Assembly: GCA_965370265.1 (NCBI GenBank)
Contig: CBDUSL010000021.1
Coordinates: 1-11,391, forward strand
Length of the DNA stretch: 11,391 nucleotides
From: CBDUSL01 sp965370265
GTDB taxonomy: Bacteria > Patescibacteriota > Patescibacteriia > JAXHNJ01
Direction of reading: 5' to 3'
This document shows positions 6,140-11,391 of this stretch, in pieces. Position 1 is the stretch's first letter. Each line of letters opens with the position of its first letter. The notes beneath the pieces are model-generated. The model searched no databases and was not told the DNA's origin. It worked only from the letters and a program-made list of their open reading frames with translations. The position numbers were made by a program, and so were the translations under genes.

Positions 6140-6478
6140 ATGAAAAAAATAATTTTTCTATCATTATTGATAATTATTCCTCTGGTTTTAACGGCCTGCA
6201 GCGAAAAAGAACAAAGTATTTTATTATTTGTCTCTGAAGATTGCGGCCACTGTGCCAAGGTAAAACAACATATCAGTGATAACAATATTAGTGCTTACGT
6301 AGAATACACTGAAATTCAGGCTTATGAAGCCCAGGAAAATTATAATTTATTTAACGAAAAAGCGACTGAATGCGGCTTTCCGGAAAATCAGAGAGGAGTG
6401 CCTATGGTTTATGAGAAAGGTGTTTGTGAGATCGGCAGCCCGGATGTAATTAGCTTTTTTGACAGAAAAGTAAAGTAA
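6140..6478 (+). CDS. Thioredoxin-fold lipoprotein with a CGHC motif
   Basis: Starting at ATG 6140 gives a 112-aa protein with a textbook lipoprotein signal: MKK, a hydrophobic core, and lipobox LTAC, with C20 as the lipid-bearing residue. The mature part has CGHC (residues 35-38) in the redox-active position after a strand (SILLFVSEDC), and GVP (86-88) supplies the cis-proline expected in thioredoxin-like folds. Two further Cys are at 78 and 96. It is therefore probably a membrane-tethered disulfide oxidoreductase or glutaredoxin-like protein facing outward; the partner is unknown. An upstream ATG at 6113 overlaps the previous stop as TAATG and would prepend MIIVIKNKF. The coupling favours that start and the signal-peptide form favours 6140; I cannot decide between them. 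Three bases after its stop the MFS-like gene begins. Confidence 0.75.
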   Translation: MKKIIFLSLLIIIPLVLTACSEKEQSILLFVSEDCGHCAKVKQHISDNNISAYVEYTEIQAYEAQENYNLFNEKATECGFPENQRGVPMVYEKGVCEIGSPDVISFFDRKVK

Positions 6479-6481
6479 CTT

Positions 6482-7654
6482 ATGGCCAACAAAATCACTA
6501 ATTTTATAGAAAAGTTTTATCTAAAAGGAAAACTGCCGCCTTCACTCGGGGCGCTTTTTATGAACCGAATTTTACAAGCGGTTAGCTTTGGTTTTTTTAA
6601 TCTTTTTCTTCCCATTTTTCTTTATCAGCAGTTTAACAATTCACTGGAAATAGTTTTAATTTATTTTATTATTGATTATTTAATTTATGCCCTTACTGTC
6701 CCACTTGGTGCCCGATTAATGTCAAAACTTGGTCTTCGCGGATCAATGATTATCAGCAGTATTTTTCTAATTGCTTTTTATATCGCTTTCCGTTTTTTTA
6801 GCCCCGTTTATTTATATTTAATTATTCCTCTGATGCTAAAGGTCGTATTTCGCAATTTATATTGGGTGCCTTATCATACCGAGTTTGCTGAGTTTACCGA
6901 CAAGCTTCATCGGGGAAAAGAAATTGGTTTGCTTGAGGCAATTTACGCCATTTTAAGTATTGGCATTCCCATCACCGCTGGTTTTATTCTCAGTAATTAT
7001 GGGTTTAATTATCTTTTTCTTCTGGCTATAATAATTATCGTTCTTTCTATTATCCCTCTTTTTCTTATTGAAAAAGTGGAAGAAAAATATTCCTGGGGAT
7101 ATTTTAAAACTTATAAAAAACTGTTCAGTAAAGGGAATAAGCACACTACCTTGGCTTTTTTTGCCGATGGTTTACAGGATAATGTGGGATTGGTAATCTG
7201 GCCGGTTTTTATTTTTGTTATTTTAAACGAACAATACTCCAGCGTAGGTATTGTGGCGAGTTTAACTATTCTGGCCACGGTTGTTTTAAGACTGGTTTTT
7301 GGCAGCTTATCAGACAAAATGTCTAAGCATAAACTTCTTCGGATAGGCAGTGTTTTTTATGCGTTCGGCTGGGTTTTTAAATCTATGGTTTCGTCTGCAA
7401 CACATGTTTTTGCGGCTGGAACATTTCACGATTTTTCAAAAGCGGTAATGCGGATACCATTTGATACGATTCGCTATGAAAAAGCGGCCGACTGGGGCCA
7501 TTATGTTGATGAATATACCGTGTTAAGAGAAATTGCCATTTGTACGGGAAGAGTAGTTACTCTGGTTGTGGCCTTGGTTTTAATCCAGTTTGTTGATATT
7601 AGAGCCGTGTTTTATATTGCCGCTGTTGCTTCATTATTTGTTAGTGCTCTATAA
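6482..7654 (+). CDS. MFS-like multi-pass membrane protein, first of a paralogous pair
   Basis: This 390-aa integral membrane protein has roughly 11-12 hydrophobic segments in two halves with a short central loop (EKVEEKYSWGYFKTYKKLFSKGNKH), the layout of major facilitator transporters. The loop GSLSDKMSKHK in the second half resembles the cytoplasmic GxxxD-type MFS motif A. A conserved charged stretch begins YWVPYH (127-132) and continues FAE (135-137), DK (140-141) and RGKE (144-147); the second paralog has the same residues at the same positions. The substrate cannot be predicted. The protein ends right after a hydrophobic segment (VASLFVSAL), with no hydrophilic tail; the paralog ends the same way, so this is a family feature rather than a truncation. 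Its stop directly abuts the tsaC ATG. Confidence 0.75.
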   Translation: MANKITNFIEKFYLKGKLPPSLGALFMNRILQAVSFGFFNLFLPIFLYQQFNNSLEIVLIYFIIDYLIYALTVPLGARLMSKLGLRGSMIISSIFLIAFYIAFRFFSPVYLYLIIPLMLKVVFRNLYWVPYHTEFAEFTDKLHRGKEIGLLEAIYAILSIGIPITAGFILSNYGFNYLFLLAIIIIVLSIIPLFLIEKVEEKYSWGYFKTYKKLFSKGNKHTTLAFFADGLQDNVGLVIWPVFIFVILNEQYSSVGIVASLTILATVVLRLVFGSLSDKMSKHKLLRIGSVFYAFGWVFKSMVSSATHVFAAGTFHDFSKAVMRIPFDTIRYEKAADWGHYVDEYTVLREIAICTGRVVTLVVALVLIQFVDIRAVFYIAAVASLFVSAL

Positions 7655-8227
7655 ATGAAAACAATATCAAAAAATAAAATTGACTGGAGAAAAATTATTA
7701 GTATTTTAAAAAATAAAGGAGTGATAGCATATCCTACTGATACAGCTTACGGGCTCGCGGCTGATTATTTTTCTTCTCAAGCTTTAAAAAAAATTTTTCA
7801 AATAAAAAAAAGGCCAAAAGAAAAAAAGGTGGCTCTTATTGCGGCTGATATAAAGCAAGTAAAAAAATATTTTTCTTTGAATAAAACGGAAAATTCATTG
7901 GCCAAAAAATACTGGCCGGGACCGTTAACCCTAATTTTAAAATTAAAAAAGGGTAATAAAAAAGTAGGAGTAAGGGTGCCGGATTCAGAAATAGCCCGGG
8001 AAATAGCCAGGCGTTTTAAAAAACCAATCACGGCCACCTCGGCCAATATTTCCACTCATCCAAATTGTTATGCTTATAAATCTGTATTAAACCAATTTAA
8101 AAATAAAAAACTTAAACCCGATTTAATAATCAACGCGGGGACTATAAAAAAAGTTAAGCCTTCGACTATAATCTTATGCCAAAAAAATAAAATAAAAATT
8201 ATAAGGAAAGGACCAATAAAACTATGA
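7655..8227 (+). CDS. tsaC: L-threonylcarbamoyladenylate synthase (TsaC/Sua5/YrdC family)
   Basis: This enzyme makes threonylcarbamoyl-AMP from threonine, bicarbonate and ATP, the first step of the t6A37 modification of tRNAs reading ANN codons. The single YrdC-like domain (190 aa, without the C-terminal Sua5 domain) fits the short TsaC form. Visible signatures are GVIAYPTDTAYGL (22-34), the KKRP nucleotide-site motif (51-54), YWPGPLTLILK (86-96), VGVRVPD (104-110), TATSANIS (126-133) and STIIL (170-174). The C-terminus is unusually Lys/Ile-rich. It begins directly after the stop of the first MFS-like gene and its own stop overlaps the second one as ATGA (8224-8227), so all three are probably translationally coupled. 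TGA is used as the stop here. Confidence 0.92.
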   Translation: MKTISKNKIDWRKIISILKNKGVIAYPTDTAYGLAADYFSSQALKKIFQIKKRPKEKKVALIAADIKQVKKYFSLNKTENSLAKKYWPGPLTLILKLKKGNKKVGVRVPDSEIAREIARRFKKPITATSANISTHPNCYAYKSVLNQFKNKKLKPDLIINAGTIKKVKPSTIILCQKNKIKIIRKGPIKL

Positions 8228-9387
8228 ATGTTGTAAGGAGCATTCATTATAATGTCAGCCATTATTTTTCAAAAAGAGTTTCCCGCCAGCTGGGTGAGCT
8301 TTATGCTTCCTGTGCCATTATGGATTTTGCTGTTTCGGCTATCGCTATTTTTGAACCGATTTATCTCTGGACCCTGGGCTATTCTCTCCAGATAATTATG
8401 CTTTTCTATCTGTCAATTTATGGCATTTATTTTTTGATAATTCCTTTTGGCGGAAAAATTGTCGGTCAGATTGGCTATGAAAAAACAATTTTTTTCAGTA
8501 CATTTTTCCTGATTTTTTTCTATCTTTGTTTATTTTTAATTTCTTATCACCCCGTTTTTTTCATGCTGGCTATATTCATGTATGCTATTCAAAAAATGCT
8601 CTACTGGCCGGCCTATCACGGTGATTTTGCCGAATACTCGGATAAAGCTGATCGGGGCCGCGAAACGGCCAGTATGGAAACAATTACCATGTTTGTTTAT
8701 GTCCTTGGCCCTTTCGCCGGCGGCTTTGTTATTAAGTTCTTTGGCTTTAATGTCTTGTTTTTTATTGTTTCTATTTTATTTCTGGTTTCTAATCTCCCCC
8801 TCCTGATTACAAAAGAAAAGTTTAAAAAAATAGAATTTTCGTATTTCTCCACTTTTAAAATGATATTTAAGAAGGCTTATTTTAAAAGTTTTATCGCTTA
8901 TTTAGGTTTTGGCGAAGAACTGATCGTGATGGTGGTTTGGCCAATCTTTATTTTTACAATTATAAAAGATTTTCTTTCAATTGGCAGTATCGTTGCTCTC
9001 TCTACTTTAGTGACCGGAATTATTCTTTTGTATATCGGTAAAATGACCGATAAAAAAGACAAGAAAAAAATTATTAAAACCGGTACTATTTTTTACTCAT
9101 TTGCCTGGTTCACGCGCCTTTTAGCGGTCACTGGTTTACATGTCTTTTTTATTGATACTTTTTCAAGAATATTTAAAAATGTTATCTTTGTTCCGTTAAT
9201 GGTCCTGACTTACGACCGGGCCAATAAATCCGAACTATTAAAGTCAGTTGTCTTTTTTGAACAATCACTGGCCTTTGGAAAATTCCTGGCCGCTTTGATA
9301 GTTTTCATTCTCCTCTTTTTTATCGGTGGCTGGACCGCCGCTTTTGTCATCGCCGCCGGAATGAGTTTTCTTTATGTTCTCCTCTAA
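8224..9387 (+). CDS. MFS-like multi-pass membrane protein, second paralog
   Basis: This 387-aa protein has about 11-12 hydrophobic segments and a central basic loop (KEKFKKIEFSYFSTFKMIFKK). It aligns with the 6482-7654 protein over nearly its whole length: the YW (127-128), YH (131-132), FAE (135-137), DK (140-141) and RGRE (144-147) residues have identical numbering, VVWPIFIF matches VIWPVFIF, and GKMTDKKDKKK matches GSLSDKMSKHK. The two are diverged, so the duplication is old. The substrate is unknown. The ATG overlaps the tsaC stop by four bases, and the purine-rich AAGGAAAGGA sits 9-18 bases upstream as a possible weak ribosome site. It ends in a hydrophobic segment (MSFLYVLL) without a tail. 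rsmA follows after ten bases. Confidence 0.75.
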   Translation: MNVVRSIHYNVSHYFSKRVSRQLGELYASCAIMDFAVSAIAIFEPIYLWTLGYSLQIIMLFYLSIYGIYFLIIPFGGKIVGQIGYEKTIFFSTFFLIFFYLCLFLISYHPVFFMLAIFMYAIQKMLYWPAYHGDFAEYSDKADRGRETASMETITMFVYVLGPFAGGFVIKFFGFNVLFFIVSILFLVSNLPLLITKEKFKKIEFSYFSTFKMIFKKAYFKSFIAYLGFGEELIVMVVWPIFIFTIIKDFLSIGSIVALSTLVTGIILLYIGKMTDKKDKKKIIKTGTIFYSFAWFTRLLAVTGLHVFFIDTFSRIFKNVIFVPLMVLTYDRANKSELLKSVVFFEQSLAFGKFLAALIVFILLFFIGGWTAAFVIAAGMSFLYVLL

Positions 9388-9397
9388 TAAAATTTAG

Positions 9398-10237
9398 ATG
9401 GAAAATCTAACCAGAAATAAAATAAAAAAAATCTGCCGAAAAATTGGCTTTTTCCCGCAAAGACAAAGCGGCCAGAATTTTTTGTATAAAAAAAATATCA
9501 TTAAAGAAATTGTAAACCCCGCCCGTCTTACGAATAAAGATGTAGTATTGGAGATAGGCCCGGGTCTGGGTTTTATGACGGAGGAAATTGCCGATCAGGC
9601 GGAGAGGGTAATAGCTATAGAACTTGATAAAAGATTATCCTTATATTTATCCGGTAAATTTAAAGGCAAAAAAAATATAGAAATAATTAATCAGGATATT
9701 TTTAAAGTTGATTTGGATAAATATTTTAAGGATCTGGAATATATATTGATTTCTAATCTTCCCTATAATATAACTTCTTTGGTTTTGAGAAATTTTTTAT
9801 CCCAGAAACCAAGGCCAAAAAAAATTATTCTGACAATTCAAAAAGAGGTGGCCGAAAGGATACTGGCAGTGCCGGGAAAAATGAGCCTTCTTTCTGTCAT
9901 TACTCAGTTTTATTCCGACCCGGCTCTTAAAAAGAAAATTGGCCCGGAGAATTTTTGGCCTTCACCTAAGATTGAATCAACGGTTATTATTTTTGAAAAT
10001 ATCGGTCAAAAAGACCATAAAGTTGACGAAGAAAAGTTTTTACGCCTGGTGAAAACCGGTTTTTCCGCCAAAAGGAAAAAATTAAGCAATAATTTAAAGA
10101 ATGGGCTCGAAATTCCTCCTGAAATTAGTGAAAAAAACCTGGAAAAATTGGGTTTAAGAGCGGATTTAAGAGCCCAAGATCTTTCCTTGCAGAATTGGGT
10201 TGACTTAAGCAAGAATTTGTTTGACGATTTCGTCTAA
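9398..10237 (+). CDS. rsmA: 16S rRNA (adenine(1518)-N(6)/adenine(1519)-N(6))-dimethyltransferase
   Basis: RsmA/KsgA dimethylates the two adjacent adenines in the 3' terminal hairpin (helix 45) of 16S rRNA using S-adenosylmethionine, late in 30S assembly. At 279 aa it matches the family. Visible motifs are SGQNFL (24-29, N-terminal), EIGPGLGFMT (52-61, SAM motif I), IELDKRL (74-80), NQDIF (98-102), the NLPYNIT target-base motif (120-126), KEVAERILA (149-157), FWPSPKIESTVI (186-197) and FSAKRKKLSNNL (222-233). Nothing essential is missing. It appears to be the last gene of the leuS operon. No Shine-Dalgarno is evident ten bases after the second MFS-like gene. Its last codons contain the -35 of the next promoter. 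Confidence 0.96.
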   Translation: MENLTRNKIKKICRKIGFFPQRQSGQNFLYKKNIIKEIVNPARLTNKDVVLEIGPGLGFMTEEIADQAERVIAIELDKRLSLYLSGKFKGKKNIEIINQDIFKVDLDKYFKDLEYILISNLPYNITSLVLRNFLSQKPRPKKIILTIQKEVAERILAVPGKMSLLSVITQFYSDPALKKKIGPENFWPSPKIESTVIIFENIGQKDHKVDEEKFLRLVKTGFSAKRKKLSNNLKNGLEIPPEISEKNLEKLGLRADLRAQDLSLQNWVDLSKNLFDDFV

Positions 10238-10249
10238 ATATGATATAAT
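10221..10249 (+). promoter_or_regulatory. Consensus promoter inside the 3' end of rsmA
   Basis: TTGACG (10221-10226) is followed after 17 bases by a perfect TATAAT (10244-10249) with an extended -10 TG (10241-10242). The predicted start is about 10256, leaving a leader of some 28 bases to the ATG at 10284. A small palindrome, GACGA-TT-TCGTC (10223-10234), overlaps the -35 and the spacer. Confidence 0.8.
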
Positions 10250-10283
10250 GGCATCATAATTTTGAGAGATTTTTGTTTAAAAA

Positions 10284-11102
10284 ATGCCAGAATATACAAA
10301 AGGAAATTTGGAAAATTTAGAACAGAAAGATAGCTCTTCTCCTAAAGATTTTGGTTCAAAAAAAACATTTATTTTTGTCGGTATTATTGGGGTAGCCGCC
10401 CTTTTTCTGGGTTTTTTCCAGATTTACCAAAATATCCGTTCTCCTTTTCAAACGGCTTTAACTTTAAACAGTTCCACTTATCTTACAAGTGACCAACTTC
10501 AGGAAATAGACAGTCTTAAAGCAAAAGATACAGACTCTGACGGTCTTTTGGATTATGATGAACTTTATTACTATAATACCTCTCCTTATCTAAAGGATTC
10601 CGATTCAGATGGTTTTACGGACAAAGAAGAATTAGAAAGTAATAATGATCCTAATTGCCCCTCCGGTCTTGATTGCAGTGGTGTAACGACAACTGTCGCT
10701 GATACCAATACAACTTCGGCCGATGAAAATATAAATTCAAGTTTAGTCAGTGGAAACGCGACAACAGAAACATTAAGAGAAACTTTAAAAAATGCCGGGG
10801 TGCCTCAGTACATATTGGATACAACGACTGACGAAGAATTACTCGAGGTTTATAACCAAACTGTTTCGGAAGGCGCTTCTCCGCTAGCCAATGTTAGTAC
10901 TTCAAATACTAACCAAATTATTAATGAAGAGACAGAGTCAACAGACGAAGAAGTAGAAAATATTTTAAAGACATTAACAACGGATGAAATCAGAGAATTG
11001 TTAATGGAATATGGTTTAACAGAAGAAGAACTCAGCCAGATTGACGATAATACTCTCCAGGCTATTTTCCTTCAGGCCATTGAAGAAGGGGAGGGTTTAT
11101 AA
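10284..11102 (+). CDS. Membrane-anchored protein with thrombospondin type 3 / EF-hand-like calcium repeats
   Basis: This 272-aa protein has a short hydrophilic N-terminus (1-27), one membrane segment (about 28-46), then an outward-facing domain. Two Asp-rich calcium-binding loops, DTDSDGLLDYDE (82-93) and DSDSDGFTDKEE (105-116), are spaced 23 residues apart, the form of thrombospondin type 3 repeats. NCPSGLDC (124-131) holds the only two cysteines and may form a disulfide. A Thr/Ser/Asn-rich linker follows. The C-terminal part contains two copies of an approximately 33-residue acidic helical module (160-192 and 232-264). The function is unknown; calcium-stabilised surface or adhesion roles are common for such repeats. 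It has its own strong promoter. The ATG lies 16 bases after a GAGAG, too far for a normal ribosome site. It is probably co-transcribed with the gene at 11112. Confidence 0.75.
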   Translation: MPEYTKGNLENLEQKDSSSPKDFGSKKTFIFVGIIGVAALFLGFFQIYQNIRSPFQTALTLNSSTYLTSDQLQEIDSLKAKDTDSDGLLDYDELYYYNTSPYLKDSDSDGFTDKEELESNNDPNCPSGLDCSGVTTTVADTNTTSADENINSSLVSGNATTETLRETLKNAGVPQYILDTTTDEELLEVYNQTVSEGASPLANVSTSNTNQIINEETESTDEEVENILKTLTTDEIRELLMEYGLTEEELSQIDDNTLQAIFLQAIEEGEGL

Positions 11103-11111
11103 AAAATAAAA

Positions 11112-11391
11112 ATGTCTGAAGACAATAAAAAAAGTTTTAAAAAAAAGGTAATTGGCGGTAGCTTTTTATTGCTAATTTTTGTTTTGGTTAATATTTTTGT
11201 ACTTTTTTCAAATACCCATACGGCAGACGCTGTGCCAGTACCAGTGCCTTTACCAACTATTGATCTTGTACAGACTAAAATGTCCATCTGGGAAAAGGCA
11301 TGGCATTATGCCCAAGTAGCATATACAAAAAGCAAAGAGGTTATTAAAGTAGCCTCTGATGTCGCTGTTAAAAATGGATTAAGAGTTTTCT
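11112..11391 (+). CDS. Secreted or membrane-anchored protein, cut by the window's right edge
   Basis: The frame opens at ATG 11112 and stays open for 93 codons to the edge; the stop is outside the window. The protein has a Lys-rich start (MSEDNKKSFKKK), one hydrophobic segment (about 14-33), a possible signal peptidase site after TADA (37-40), a Pro/Val stretch (VPVPVPLP), and an amphipathic helical region with KMSIWEKAWHYAQVAYTKSK (56-75). From general memory of Candidate Phyla Radiation genomes, proteins of this look occur beside type IV secretion or pilus genes, but I could not compare it. It starts nine bases after the previous stop with no terminator between, so it is probably in the same operon. 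AGGGGAGGG at 11087-11095 is about 16 bases upstream, longer than a usual ribosome site spacing. Confidence 0.7.
   Translation, partial: MSEDNKKSFKKKVIGGSFLLLIFVLVNIFVLFSNTHTADAVPVPVPLPTIDLVQTKMSIWEKAWHYAQVAYTKSKEVIKVASDVAVKNGLRVF

Noticed and set aside
6953..7317. Minus-strand frames inside the first MFS-like gene
   Set aside because: Antisense shadows of an AT-rich membrane protein gene with no ribosome site or family resemblance.
7640..7654. Possible truncation of the first MFS-like protein at its C-terminus
   Set aside because: The paralog ends in the same way after a hydrophobic segment and at almost the same length, so the ending seems natural.
11072..11287. 71-codon minus-strand frame over the right end
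   Set aside because: It is antisense to the open plus-strand frame from 11112, which has a signal peptide and directly follows the preceding gene.
1..11391. CRISPR array, insertion sequence or toxin-antitoxin pair
   Set aside because: No regularly spaced direct repeats, transposase frame or paired small overlapping genes were seen.

Overview
The window looks like chromosomal DNA of a small-genome bacterium of the Candidate Phyla Radiation (Patescibacteria, perhaps a Parcubacteria-type lineage). This is an inference from strongly AT-rich DNA, tightly packed genes that mostly lack Shine-Dalgarno sites, and the gene mix: a LysM/M23 peptidase with a long membrane-proximal N-terminus, a membrane-anchored protein with calcium-binding repeats, and unusual MFS-like proteins. 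UGA is used as a stop (8225-8227), so the Gracilibacteria-type recoding (code 25) does not apply. No phylogenetic marker was compared.

Layout. 1-271 has no convincing long gene. It holds two GTAG-headed palindromes resembling REP elements, a near-consensus promoter (154-182) with a terminator-like hairpin at its predicted start site, and a second promoter leading into a 66-codon orphan gene (272-472) that has its own terminator. A lipid kinase of the diacylglycerol kinase/YegS family (546-1430) converges on a LysM-M23 cell wall peptidase (minus strand, from 1473); they share a bidirectional terminator. The peptidase and leuS diverge from back-to-back near-consensus promoters between 2849 and 2930.

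2930-10237 reads as one seven-gene operon with spacers of at most about 35 bases and several stop/start overlaps: leuS, an unknown protein, a thioredoxin-fold lipoprotein, an MFS-like membrane protein, the TsaC/Sua5 threonylcarbamoyl-AMP synthase, a second paralogous MFS-like protein, and rsmA. Three genes serve translation (tRNA-Leu charging, t6A tRNA modification, 16S rRNA dimethylation); the other four are membrane, envelope or unknown proteins.

A consensus promoter inside the 3' end of rsmA starts a new unit: a membrane-anchored protein with calcium-binding repeats and a duplicated C-terminal module (10284-11102), then a secreted or anchored protein cut by the right edge (from 11112). This may be the beginning of a cell-surface or secretion cluster.

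Most genes are ordinary. The points most worth a second look are the apparent ATT start of the peptidase gene, a leaderless leuS, a repeat-derived in-frame insertion in LeuRS, the paralogous MFS pair around tsaC, the duplicated module in the 10284 protein, and the promoter/hairpin arrangement at 154-215. I did not find convincing evidence of a wholly new multi-gene system.
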